Shown: positions 16,443-23,893, numbered from the stretch's first letter. The stretch: DNA of 64,000 bases from Anderseniella sp963700895 (GCA_963700895.1 CAVOZI010000014.1:1-64000), one strand, 5' to 3'. Program-made: numbers and translations. Notes: generated from the letters alone by a model not told the origin.

Positions 16443-17720
16443 ATGGCACATGCATCAGACGCGATTGCCACCCCGTTCTCGGACGAGCGCAAGAAGGCCT
16501 ATTTCAACCCTGCCGGCAAGGACAAGCCGCTCAAGTCGCCCATTCCCCACGCCGTGCTGGAGCGCGCCCGCACCTACCGCAAGCAGCGCATGGTGGAATA
16601 CGTCAACAAGTACAAGTGTGACGCCATCCTGCTCTACGATCCGCTGAACACCCGCTACGTGTTCGACAGCCCCAACATGCAGCTGTGGGCCACGCACAAC
16701 CCGTTCCGCTATGCGCTGGTGTTCGCCGACGGCCACGCCATCGATTTCCAGTACCACGGCGCGGAGTTTCTCAATGACGGCAACAAGCAGATCAACGAGA
16801 CGCGCACTGCAACCACGTGGTTCTACATGGCGTCCGGCGGGCGCACCGAAGAGCGCGTCAACAGGTGGGCGGACGAGCTTGTCTACACACTGCGCGAGCG
16901 CTGCGGCGGCAAGTCGAAACTGCGCATCGCCGTGGACAAGGTGGAACACGAGGGCGCCTTCGCGTTGACGGAGCGCGGCGTTGAACTGATCAACGGTCAG
17001 GAGCTGACCGAACTTGCCCGCTCGATCAAGTCGGCAGACGAGCTCGAACTGATGAAGTGGACGGTCAGGGTGTGCGAGGCAGGCATGGCGCGCATCTGGG
17101 AGAACTCGCTGCCCGGCAAGACCGAGCAGGAAATCTGGGCCGAGCTGCACTACGAGAACATCCGTTCGGGCGGCGAGTGGATCGAGACCCGCCTGCTCGC
17201 GGTGGGCCAGCACACCAATCCGTGGTTTGCGGAGGCCTCCGACATCGTTGCCGAGACGGGCGATATCATCGCCTTCGACACCGACCTGATTGGACCCTAT
17301 GGCTACTGCGCCGACATCTCCCGCACCTGGACCATCGGCCACACGCCGTTCACCAACGCCCAACGCGAGCTGTACAAGCATGCCATCGAGCAGATCGAGC
17401 ACAACTCGGCAATCCTCAAGGCGGGCATCAGCATGGCCGAGTTCAACGAGAAGTCATGGAAAATCCCGGAGAAATACGTGAACCGGCGTTACTCGGTGGC
17501 GCTGCACGGGGTGGGCCTGTGCGACGAGTGGCCATCCGTGCCGTTGCACCCGGACTTTGCCGGCGCCTACGAGATGACCTTCGAGAAGGACATGGTGATC
17601 TGCGTGGAAAGCCTGATCGGCGAGGTGGGCGGCAAGGAATGCGTCAAGCTGGAGACGCAGGTGGTCATCACCGAAAACGGCATCGAGCGTCAGGACAGCT
17701 TCCCGTGGGAAGACGTTTAG
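16443..17720 (+). CDS. dddP: DddP-like M24-family protein, probable DMSP lyase
   Basis: A 425-residue pita-bread-fold (M24 peptidase) protein. It contains LLYDPLNTRYVFDSPNMQLW, THNPFR, GGEWIETRLLA and HGVGLCDEWP, segments I recognise from DddP, which cleaves dimethylsulfoniopropionate to DMS and acrylate. Metal ligands D279, D281, D291, H355, E389 and E404 are all present. Their spacing, and D361 in place of the catalytic Asp, agree almost exactly with what I recall for Ruegeria lacuscaerulea DddP. True DddP and near relatives in Hyphomicrobiales are hard to separate by eye. ATG 16443 is used; the frame is open upstream. Last gene of the operon. Confidence 0.75.
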   Translation: MAHASDAIATPFSDERKKAYFNPAGKDKPLKSPIPHAVLERARTYRKQRMVEYVNKYKCDAILLYDPLNTRYVFDSPNMQLWATHNPFRYALVFADGHAIDFQYHGAEFLNDGNKQINETRTATTWFYMASGGRTEERVNRWADELVYTLRERCGGKSKLRIAVDKVEHEGAFALTERGVELINGQELTELARSIKSADELELMKWTVRVCEAGMARIWENSLPGKTEQEIWAELHYENIRSGGEWIETRLLAVGQHTNPWFAEASDIVAETGDIIAFDTDLIGPYGYCADISRTWTIGHTPFTNAQRELYKHAIEQIEHNSAILKAGISMAEFNEKSWKIPEKYVNRRYSVALHGVGLCDEWPSVPLHPDFAGAYEMTFEKDMVICVESLIGEVGGKECVKLETQVVITENGIERQDSFPWEDV

Positions 17721-17798
17721 CCGGCGTGCTGGCGTGCCGTTGGTAATAAACGCTTAAGGCTTTGAAAACGCCGCGTTAACCGACTCAGCGCATCAATC

Positions 17799-18092
17799 AT
17801 GTTCATGACAAACGTGATTGATTTCTCCACTCGCCAGCGCGAGGCGGCCTTTGAGCGCCGCAAGATGACCGAACCGCCGGCAGCCGTCGTGCTGCTCACC
17901 CAGTCCGGCAAGATCGCCGCCTGGGCCACCGGCCGGGGTGCCAACGAAGACGACATCCTGTTCGGCGACGAGGAGGAGGTGTGCTGGCAACCGTTCACCG
18001 ACGCCCAGGTGCTGGCAGAGAAACTGCGCAAGCATCCGGCAGCCCTTGCCATCCAGCTCGCCGGGTTCTCCATCGAGGCGGTACGGATCTAG
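17799..18092 (+). CDS. Hypothetical protein, 97 aa
   Basis: I do not recognise this protein. It is soluble and acidic in the middle (ANEDDILFGDEEEVCW) with no signal peptide or membrane segment. The beginning (NVIDFSTRQREAAFERRK) is typical of small alphaproteobacterial cytoplasmic proteins. Two adjacent start codons are possible, ATG 17799 or ATG 17805, neither with a strong ribosome site. It sits 78 bases after the DddP-like gene and 11 bases before the membrane-protein gene at 18104, so it may begin a small three-gene unit. Confidence 0.65.
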   Translation: MFMTNVIDFSTRQREAAFERRKMTEPPAAVVLLTQSGKIAAWATGRGANEDDILFGDEEEVCWQPFTDAQVLAEKLRKHPAALAIQLAGFSIEAVRI

Positions 18093-18103
18093 AGTCAGCG
18101 CTC

Positions 18104-18661
18104 ATGATAGTGTTCAACACGATCTTCGGGTTGGCCTTTTTTGCCTTTCTCTATATCGGCATCATCTGGCGGATGAGCTTCCGCTGGCGATACCTTGCCG
18201 ACTTCTACGCAGGCGACGGCGGCCCGCCGATTGAAACGAGGCGGCTGCAGGGTGTCGTCCTGATCGGCCCTGTTGCCTACGAGTCACTGCACCGTATCGT
18301 ACATGTCAGCGCGCACAAGACGGGCATCGGCTTGCGCATGATGCTGCCGTTCTCGCTGTTCCGGAAGCCGCTGTTCATACCCTTTGGCGACATCGAAGGC
18401 TGGGCCACCACCTGGTACCTGGATGCGCCTTCCAGCGAGTTGTCGCTTCGCCGGGCACCCGATGTAAAGGTCGTCATTTCGCAGGAACTGGCTCGATGGC
18501 TTGCCGGCTACTCCGGCCGGCAGTTTACCTTGCATGACGTTCCGCCCCCGCAAGGCAAGGCCGGTCAGGGCTGGCGCCGGTTCGTACTGGGCGTACTTAT
18601 CTACATGGCCGTAGGAACGGTGGTCCTGCTGGGCGTCACGCTGTGGAAGTGGGCGGCCTAG
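18104..18661 (+). CDS. Hypothetical membrane protein, 185 aa
   Basis: One hydrophobic helix begins the protein (IVFNTIFGLAFFAFLYIGII) and a second closes it (FVLGVLIYMAVGTVVLLGV). Between them is a soluble domain of about 120 residues with IPFGDIEGWATTWYLDA and ISQELARWLAGY. This resembles small membrane-tethered proteins found next to other unknown genes, but I know no function. ATG 18104 is chosen because it immediately precedes helix 1. The next gene starts 15 bases downstream. Confidence 0.65.
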   Translation: MIVFNTIFGLAFFAFLYIGIIWRMSFRWRYLADFYAGDGGPPIETRRLQGVVLIGPVAYESLHRIVHVSAHKTGIGLRMMLPFSLFRKPLFIPFGDIEGWATTWYLDAPSSELSLRRAPDVKVVISQELARWLAGYSGRQFTLHDVPPPQGKAGQGWRRFVLGVLIYMAVGTVVLLGVTLWKWAA

Positions 18662-18676
18662 CGGGGTTCGCGATCA

Positions 18677-19384
18677 ATGGACATGGACGAAAATCCTCAG
18701 CGCTCCCGGTCATCCTACCTTGTCCTGCTTTGGGCGCTGGTCCCCGTGATCGCGATTGGCGGGTTTGCCTTCTGGTACATGTTCAGCCCGGTCAACACGT
18801 TTCATCTGACGTGCACCTACACCGCAAATGCCCGGGTAACAGCTGATATCGTGGTTGGCGGACAGCAGATGTCTGCTTCAGCCGTCTTTCAGAATTCCCG
18901 GTCCCGGGGCTGGATCTCCATCATGAATTCAGCCGGGTGCATTCAGCCGCATGGCAACGCAACCGCGTTCAAGCTGCCGGGCGGCCGCGTACTGCTGGTC
19001 CCTGCCGTCCTTTGCAAGAAGGCGATCGAAGCCCTCGACAATGATGGCTCGGCCGACGTCTTGAGCGCCTGCAATGGCAAGAACGACTACCAGAACTGGG
19101 CGGTGCTGGTGGACTCGGCTTCCCGGCCTTCCACGTGGCGCAACGTGGCCAACGGCAACGAGTTCACGATCAGCCGCATGGTGGCGTCCTCGACATGGGA
19201 CAACCCGGCGGACAACATCGAGACGGTGACGCCCAACCTGCTGAAGGCCGATTTCGAACGCGCAAAGGTGAATTGGAACCAGAGCCCCGAGCGGCTGCTG
19301 CCCTACCGGCGGCGCGCACAGCACAAGGCGCGCGGCGAGCCGTTTGAATTCGACGTGAAGTATGGCTCATTCACGCTGAACTGA
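18677..19384 (+). CDS. Hypothetical membrane-anchored protein, 235 aa
   Basis: A cytoplasmic tail is followed by one helix (YLVLLWALVPVIAIGGFAFW), and the remaining ~195 residues should face the periplasm. The soluble part holds four cysteines (one in TCTY, one in AGCIQPHG, LCKK, SACNG) that could pair. No known domain is apparent. It shares orientation and close spacing with the two preceding unknown genes. It converges on the PqqD-like gene with about 40 bases between stops. Confidence 0.65.
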   Translation: MDMDENPQRSRSSYLVLLWALVPVIAIGGFAFWYMFSPVNTFHLTCTYTANARVTADIVVGGQQMSASAVFQNSRSRGWISIMNSAGCIQPHGNATAFKLPGGRVLLVPAVLCKKAIEALDNDGSADVLSACNGKNDYQNWAVLVDSASRPSTWRNVANGNEFTISRMVASSTWDNPADNIETVTPNLLKADFERAKVNWNQSPERLLPYRRRAQHKARGEPFEFDVKYGSFTLN

Positions 19385-19422
19385 GCAGCGTGACTCTCGT
19401 GCTTTCCACCGTGACGGGCAAG

Positions 19423-19704
19423 TCAGGGAAGGCGGGCGGCCAGTCCATCCTGTTCCAGTTGACTCATGAATCTTTCGACCATCCGGCGCAACTCCCTGGG
19501 CTTGCGGCCCGGGAATGCGGCAATGAATACGGCCACGATGTCCTGCACCGGCTGCGGCTGTTCCAGCAGCCGCCAGATGCCGCCACCTATCTGGTCCAGT
19601 GCGTGGATGCGCCCGCGCCTGTCGTCGATCAGAAAGATATCGCCATCCACCTGACGTTCGAGGATGCAGTCATTGCGCCCATACAGTTGCTGTTGCCGTG
19701 TCAT
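19423..19704 (-). CDS. PqqD-like peptide-recognition protein
   Basis: A 93-residue protein of the PqqD fold, also called the RiPP recognition element. It has the expected pattern: DCILERQVDGDIFLIDDRRGRIHALDQIGGGIWRLL, then a helical second half. Such proteins bind the leader of a precursor peptide and hand it to a modifying enzyme. The ATG at 19704 overlaps the stop of the HPr-kinase-like gene by four bases (ATGA), a classic sign of coupled translation. No radical SAM enzyme, protease or cyclase is in the operon. Its most likely partner is the kinase-like protein and its most likely client the repeat protein at 20757-21305, but that is inference. Confidence 0.8.
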   Translation of the reverse strand: MTRQQQLYGRNDCILERQVDGDIFLIDDRRGRIHALDQIGGGIWRLLEQPQPVQDIVAVFIAAFPGRKPRELRRMVERFMSQLEQDGLAARLP

Positions 19705-20642
19705 GAAACCATCTCCAGCAATTGGCTCGCGTCAACGCCGCCGAAAGCCGTTTCCAGCAGCGTCAACGCACTATCCAGGTTCGAGTAGGTCAGCGTCCGG
19801 CAATCCGCGCGCGCGGCAATCGAATGAAGCTTGTCGAAGACCTGGCTGGCGGGCAGATTGTGACTGTAATTCTGGGCAATCAGGGCGCGCAGGGCGTTGC
19901 TGGTGCCGGACGGCGACAGGCTTGCCGGTTGCCTGGCGTTGAGCCGTCTCAGGCCAACGATGGCCACGATCGGGCGCGCCGCGCCGACCGGCGCCAGCAA
20001 GCGAGGTGGCAGACGAAGGTACTGCTGGTCAGCATCGGCAAGGTCTGCGTGCCTTGCGATAAACCCAGCCAGCCCGGGACCGATAGCCTGGGCCGGTAGC
20101 GGCAGCCGCAGCCTCGGCTGTGTACCCAGCGAAACGGCGTTGCCCGAATGCCTGTCGATTGCCAACACGTCATCGGCAAACACGCGATGTCCACGCGAGG
20201 CAAGGCCCACGCTGATCAGGCTCTTGCCGGCGCGGTGCTGGCCAGGAAACAACACGACCCCGCCGCCCAATTCCACAGCCGCGCAGTGCAGCGTGAAGTA
20301 ACCGGTATACTGCTCAACGATCCAGTCGTTGAACATGTAGTGGAAATCGCTGACCGCAGTCACAACGCTTTGCGGCCGGCCGAACACGGCATCGGCGGCA
20401 AGTCCAACGTCACTCAACTGCCAATCGTACGCGTCACCGGACCGGGTGAAACGCATGCCCGGAACAACATCATCATTGGCGGGCAGTTGCTGTACATCCC
20501 AACCGGACAGGATGCTGCCAATGCCAGTGGCGACCTCCTGACACCCGGCGGTATCGACAATCCAGCTTTCATCCTTCCAGCTGATGCCGAGACGGCAAAT
20601 ATTTCCGTTCGGCTGGAGTTCGTTCTGTGCGCCTTGATTCAT
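19701..20642 (-). CDS. HPr kinase/phosphorylase-like protein
   Basis: A 313-residue protein whose middle matches the HPrK catalytic core. H119 lies in TLHCAAVE, the P-loop is GQHRAGKS (134-141), and FADDVLAID (155-163) corresponds to the conserved Asp-Asp segment. HPrK proteins phosphorylate a serine; related kinases in lasso-peptide clusters phosphorylate the peptide. The N-terminal ~110 residues do not resemble the HPrK regulatory domain. No HPr or PTS gene is nearby, so a role in sugar regulation is unlikely. ATG 20642 follows AAGGGG; a GTG one codon earlier is possible. It lies between the repeat-protein gene and the PqqD-like gene in one operon. Confidence 0.8.
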   Translation of the reverse strand: MNQGAQNELQPNGNICRLGISWKDESWIVDTAGCQEVATGIGSILSGWDVQQLPANDDVVPGMRFTRSGDAYDWQLSDVGLAADAVFGRPQSVVTAVSDFHYMFNDWIVEQYTGYFTLHCAAVELGGGVVLFPGQHRAGKSLISVGLASRGHRVFADDVLAIDRHSGNAVSLGTQPRLRLPLPAQAIGPGLAGFIARHADLADADQQYLRLPPRLLAPVGAARPIVAIVGLRRLNARQPASLSPSGTSNALRALIAQNYSHNLPASQVFDKLHSIAARADCRTLTYSNLDSALTLLETAFGGVDASQLLEMVS

Positions 20643-20672
20643 CACTGACCCCTTGCCTCAACTTGCGTCGCC

Positions 20673-20693
20673 GCCAGGCCAAACCGGCCTGGC
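20673..20693 (-). promoter_or_regulatory. Intercistronic hairpin between the repeat gene and the kinase gene
   Basis: GCCAGGCC and GGCCTGGC form a perfect 8-bp stem around a five-base loop, in the 114 bases between the repeat-protein stop and the kinase start. No T-run follows on either strand, so it is probably an attenuator or mRNA-stabilising structure rather than a full terminator. In precursor-peptide operons such hairpins keep the precursor more abundant than the enzymes. Confidence 0.5.
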
Positions 20694-20756
20694 AGCATTG
20701 ATGTTGTGAAGCGATGCGGCCGGACCGTCAGCAACGACGATCCTGACCGCCAGCCA

Positions 20757-21305
20757 TTAAAGGTCGTCTGCGCAACTGCGGAAGCCCTCGGGCAGCCGTT
20801 GCCAGTTTCCGCACCCGCCGATATCAGACGGCGCTGAAGGTGGCGAACCCGTACGGCCCTTGTGGCCCTTGTGGCCACGGTGCGAGCCCTTACCGCGATG
20901 CGAGCCCTTGCCACGGTGCGAGCCCTTGCCATGGTGCGAGCCCTTGCCATGGTGCGAGCCCTTGCCACGGCCAGAACCCTTGCCATGGTGCGAGCCCTTG
21001 CCACGGCCGGAGCCCTTGCCACTGCCGGAACCCTTGCCACGACCCGAGCCCTTGCCACGGCCAGAACCCTTGCCGCGTCCCGAACCCTTGCCACGGCCGG
21101 AGCCCTTGCCACGACCCGAGCCCTTGCCGCGGCCAGAACCCTTGCCGCGATCTTTGGCATGGCCTTCGCTGATGGTCAGAACGGTTGGAGCCGCCAGAAG
21201 ACCCACGCCCAGCAGACCCAGCTTGGCCAGCGCGGCACGGCGATCCATAGGTTTGTTTTCGGGGCAATCCTGCTCGACTTTCGAGCCGTCTTTACGCTTA
21301 GACAC
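20757..21305 (-). CDS. Tat-type secreted protein with fifteen G-K-G-S hexapeptide repeats; candidate modification substrate
   Basis: A 182-residue protein. The GTG at 21305 has AAGGAG eight bases upstream. Residues 1-18 are charged, then DRRAALAKLGLLGVGLLAAP forms a twin-arginine-like signal, probably cleaved after SEGHA. Fifteen hexamers follow (RGKGSG or HGKGSH variants). The first half ends each unit in Gly, the second half mostly in His. The repeat arm contains only Gly, Lys, Arg, Ser and His. The C-terminus is different: two cysteines (GGCGNW and FRSCADDL) fifteen residues apart. Ser codons differ between units (TCG, TCC, TCT), so the protein pattern, not just the DNA, seems conserved. 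It could be a kinase substrate, a nucleic-acid or polyanion binder, or a structural protein. The function is unknown. Confidence 0.75.
   Translation of the reverse strand: MSKRKDGSKVEQDCPENKPMDRRAALAKLGLLGVGLLAAPTVLTISEGHAKDRGKGSGRGKGSGRGKGSGRGKGSGRGKGSGRGKGSGRGKGSGSGKGSGRGKGSHHGKGSGRGKGSHHGKGSHHGKGSHRGKGSHRGKGSHRGHKGHKGRTGSPPSAPSDIGGCGNWQRLPEGFRSCADDL
20887..21156 (-). repeat. Fifteen tandem 18-bp repeats inside the secreted-protein gene
   Basis: Fifteen consecutive 18-bp units, each containing CCCTTGCC (CCCTTACC once) on the plus strand. They encode one G-K-G-S hexamer each. Differences are mainly synonymous or switch Arg/His and Gly/His. Both strands stay open in several frames across the array, which creates long false frames. 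Confidence 0.95.
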
Positions 21306-21798
21306 TATCGTTACTCCTTGCTAACTCACTAACAAGGACGACGCTCTGGTCCACAAATTCGCCGCATCTACACAAACGTCGACCGTGTTGCATAGATTAC
21401 GCCTGCCGGAGGCTCCCGGCGGTTATTAGAACGCACACAGATCGTCTTTATACTGTCAAACAGTTTCAAAATATCCGGAACTTGATAACTCTTTGATAAC
21501 CAAATTTGCGGCTTCGATGAGCGTGATTATTGGCCGAATTCCGCGACCGTTGACCATGATTCCTGCTATTCGGACCGGAAGCGGCATTGATTGCTTGAAC
21601 CCGCACCCAGCGGTCGACGAATACCTCGTCCAGCATAGTTTTCAGGGCGTTTCGGGAGAATTTGGCGATGCATTTTCAGTGGATGTTTTCCCGATATCCC
21701 ATGCTGCCGAGTTTTCGGCTATGGCGACTTGAAACCGGCTGGTCTCCGGCTGTCGAATGCTTGACGGAACACCCGGCTGCAAGCGAGTCCGGACGCTC
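21306..21798. other. 493-bp intergenic region upstream of the repeat-protein operon
   Basis: This lies between the repeat-protein start and the stop of the cupin gene, both on the minus strand, and should contain the operon promoter. It is AT-richer than its surroundings near 21440-21510. I see an inverted repeat ACTGT-CAA-ACAGT near 21451-21463 and TTGACA-like elements without a well-spaced -10. A plus-strand frame at 21493-21732 begins with TTG and has no recognisable features. Confidence 0.45.
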
Positions 21799-22425
21799 CT
21801 ACACCAGCATCGCCGCGTGGCGCACGTCGCGGGTCCACACATAAGCCGCCAGCATTGGCGTGGCGCCTGTGTTGGTGGCGTGGGGCACGAACGGCTCGTG
21901 CCAGATTGTCTCGCCCGGTTCGCGCGGTTCGAACGGTTCATCCCGTATCCGCCAGTCGCTCTGCCCGGACAGGATCCAGTAGAGTTCCGGCGCCGGGTGA
22001 GCATGGTTGGGATACTTCAGGCCGGAACCGAGCAGGAAAAGGCCGAGCAGGAAGTCGTCGCCTGGATAGACGCCGTGGGGGCCGATCACCTCGGCATAGG
22101 CATAGTTGTTCATGTAGCCGGGCTGGCCCATGGCCTCGTCCGAATAGTTGGGGTTCTGGCGCCAGTTGAGGTCTTCCTCGAGCGCTGCCAGGGCTGCGGC
22201 CACGTCAGGCGCCGACAGAAGGCTTGCCGACACCACGTCAGGCAGGAACCGGCAGGCCGGGAGCCGGGTGGCGTGCGGGGTACGGGCGGCAGCGGCGGAG
22301 ACATCCTGCTGCGCCAGCCGCTGGAGCGATTCGGCCACGCCGTCATCGCCGGCATTGTTGGCCTCAAGCGTCGAGCGGAAGGCGCGAATGAACCACTGCG
22401 CCGCATCGTGAACGTGAGAAGTCAT
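21799..22425 (-). CDS. Cupin DMSP lyase-family protein (DddQ/DddL-like)
   Basis: A 208-residue protein with a C-terminal cupin barrel. The motif KYPNHAHPAPELYWILSG gives Y138, H141, H143, E147 and Y149, and H182 follows in VPHATNT. This matches the metal ligands and catalytic tyrosines I recall for DddQ (His, Glu, Tyr, His plus a second Tyr). Those enzymes release DMS and acrylate from DMSP. The helical N-terminal half is also typical. ATG 22425 gives the usual length. Many Hyphomicrobiales carry this family next to betaine-catabolism genes, so a non-DMSP substrate is possible. A second, unrelated DMSP-lyase family is represented at 16443-17720. Confidence 0.75.
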   Translation of the reverse strand: MTSHVHDAAQWFIRAFRSTLEANNAGDDGVAESLQRLAQQDVSAAAARTPHATRLPACRFLPDVVSASLLSAPDVAAALAALEEDLNWRQNPNYSDEAMGQPGYMNNYAYAEVIGPHGVYPGDDFLLGLFLLGSGLKYPNHAHPAPELYWILSGQSDWRIRDEPFEPREPGETIWHEPFVPHATNTGATPMLAAYVWTRDVRHAAMLV

Positions 22426-22452
22426 TGCCGCCGGTGCCCCCTCGCACATATT

Positions 22453-22476
22453 GCCCGCGCACTTGATAGCGCGGGC
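22453..22476. promoter_or_regulatory. 8-bp GC stem-loop upstream of the cupin gene
   Basis: GCCCGCGC and GCGCGGGC form a perfect stem around ACTTGATA, 28 bases before the cupin start codon on the minus strand. It could be an operator or a leader hairpin. Confidence 0.4.
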
Positions 22477-22498
22477 ACGCGCGGACACACAACAAAAA

Positions 22499-22523
22499 CC
22501 CCCGGCACGCTTAATGCCGGGGG
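22499..22523 (-). terminator. Rho-independent terminator, minus strand
   Basis: A perfect 9-bp stem (CCCCCGGCA with TGCCGGGGG, 7-base loop). On the minus strand it is followed by GTTTTTGTTG. It ends a minus-strand transcript entering from the right, implying something is transcribed between about 22524 and 22774. Confidence 0.85.
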
Positions 22524-22527
22524 CCAG

Positions 22528-22653
22528 TCAGGTGCTGTCAAGCCGGGAGGGGAGGATGTCAGCGCCTGACAGCGTCCGCTGTACGATTGGTTGTGCGAGA
22601 CTCTCGTTCACCGCCCGTTTCCAGTTCACGACCACGATCCCGCTCCATTGCAT
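22528..22653 (-). CDS. Candidate small protein, 41 aa
   Basis: An ATG at 22653 opens 41 codons that stop (TGA 22528-22530) five bases before a strong minus-strand terminator. The peptide begins MQWSGIVVVNWKRAVNESLA and ends SRLDST. There is no clear ribosome site and I recognise no family. Its only support is the precise fit between stop codon and terminator. The alternative is a small RNA using the same terminator. Confidence 0.35.
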   Translation of the reverse strand: MQWSGIVVVNWKRAVNESLAQPIVQRTLSGADILPSRLDST

Positions 22654-22774
22654 GAAGCGTTGATTGCGGGTTCAACCATACATATTCATTAATTAGAATT
22701 TTTGACCCAGATCAACGCAATATCGGCCAGCTCTGTCAGCTTGCATCCAGTGCAGTGCCGCAGGGGAAGCTGGG

Positions 22775-23857
22775 ATGAATCTGGTCACCATCATGTAACG
22801 GCTTGGTGAGCCGCAAACGGCAGCCCTTGGTGGCCTGGTAATCGGGCTCATTTTCGGTGCGGCGGCGCAGCAGAGCCGGTTCTGCCTGCGCGCCGCGATC
22901 ATCAGCTTTTCGCGCGGGCTGTTCAACGCGCGCCTGGCGGTGTGGTTGCTGGTGTTTTCCGGGGCGCTGGTTGCCACGCAAATGCTTTATGTCACCGGCA
23001 TGGCCAACCTCGACGAAGCCCGGCAGATCGCCACCCGGGGCTCGCTGTCCGGTGCAATCATCGGCGGTGCGCTGTTCGGGGTGGGCATGGTGCTGGCGCG
23101 TGGCTGCGCATCGCGTTTGCTGGTGCTGTCAGCGACGGGCAACCTGCGGGCGCTTTTGTCCGGCTTGATCTTCGCCGTTACCGCAGAGGCAAGCCTGCAC
23201 GGTTTCCTGTCGCCGGCGCGCAACTGGCTGGCCGGCCTGTGGACCATCGGCCCGGCGGAAGGGTTGAACCTCTTGTCGAGCGCTGGCGCCAGCCATGGCA
23301 CGGGTGCGCTGTTCGGCCTCGTCTGGTTTGCTGCTGCGGTGTTCTTCGTGCGCCGCAACCAGGTGCCGGCGGTACAATCGATCACCGGCCTTGCAACTGG
23401 TTCCGCCGTGGCGATTGCCTGGTGGTTTACCTACGAGATGTCGGTGCAGGCATTTGAGCCGGTGCCCGTCAAGAGCCTCACCTTCACCGGACCGTCAGCC
23501 GACACGCTGATGGTGTTCCTCACCCCGCCCGGCTCGCTGCTGGACTTCGACGTAGGCCTGGTGCCCGGCGTATTCCTTGGCTCCTTCCTGGCAGCCTATG
23601 CCACGCGTGAACTGAAACTCGAAGGCTTCGAGGGCGGAGCGGCCATGCGCCGCTACATGCTGGGCGCGGCCTGCATGGGTTTCGGCGGCATGCTGGCTGG
23701 CGGCTGCGCGGTGGGCGCTGGCGTGACCGGAGCCTCGATCTTCGCATTGACCGCCTGGGCTGCGCTGAGCGCCATGTGGGCGGCGGCAGCGATCACCGAC
23801 CGGCTGGTCGACAAGCCTGCTCCGGTGGAGATGCCCGCGCCGCAACCGGCAGAGTAA
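22775..23857 (+). pseudogene. YeeE/YedE-family transporter with an early in-frame stop
   Basis: From ATG 22775 (preceded by AGGGGAAGC) the frame reads MNLVTIM, then TAA at 22796-22798, then RLGEPQTAALGGLVIGLIFG and onward without another stop to 23857. The post-stop sequence, including QQSRFCLRAA with its conserved cysteine, is what YeeE proteins carry at their N-terminus. The intact product would be ~360 aa with about nine helices and would take up thiosulfate or a related sulfur compound. The longest unbroken frame starts at GTG 22940, losing helix 1 and the RFC motif. Possible explanations are a real nonsense mutation, a sequencing error, or a non-standard start after the TAA. Confidence 0.7.
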
Positions 23858-23893
23858 CGCCGACGATGCACCTGCCTGAAGCAGGATAGGCGT
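23857..23893. terminator. Stem-loop between convergent genes
   Basis: An inner stem CCTGC/GCAGG with loop CTGAA lies inside an outer ACGCC/GGCGT pair. It fills the space between the YeeE stop and the flavoprotein stop, as expected of a bidirectional terminator. No long T-run is present. Confidence 0.5.

Noticed and set aside
20887..21156. CRISPR-like array
   Set aside because: Repeats are contiguous, with no spacers, and are coding.
20887..21156. Homology to histone H4 tails (S-G-R-G-K-G)
   Set aside because: A six-residue low-complexity match is expected by chance in such a protein; no histone fold is present.
20642..21332. Several long open frames on both strands across the 18-bp repeats
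   Set aside because: An 18-bp repeat without stops keeps all frames open. Only the minus frame ending at 20757 has a good ribosome site, a signal peptide and a sensible C-terminus.
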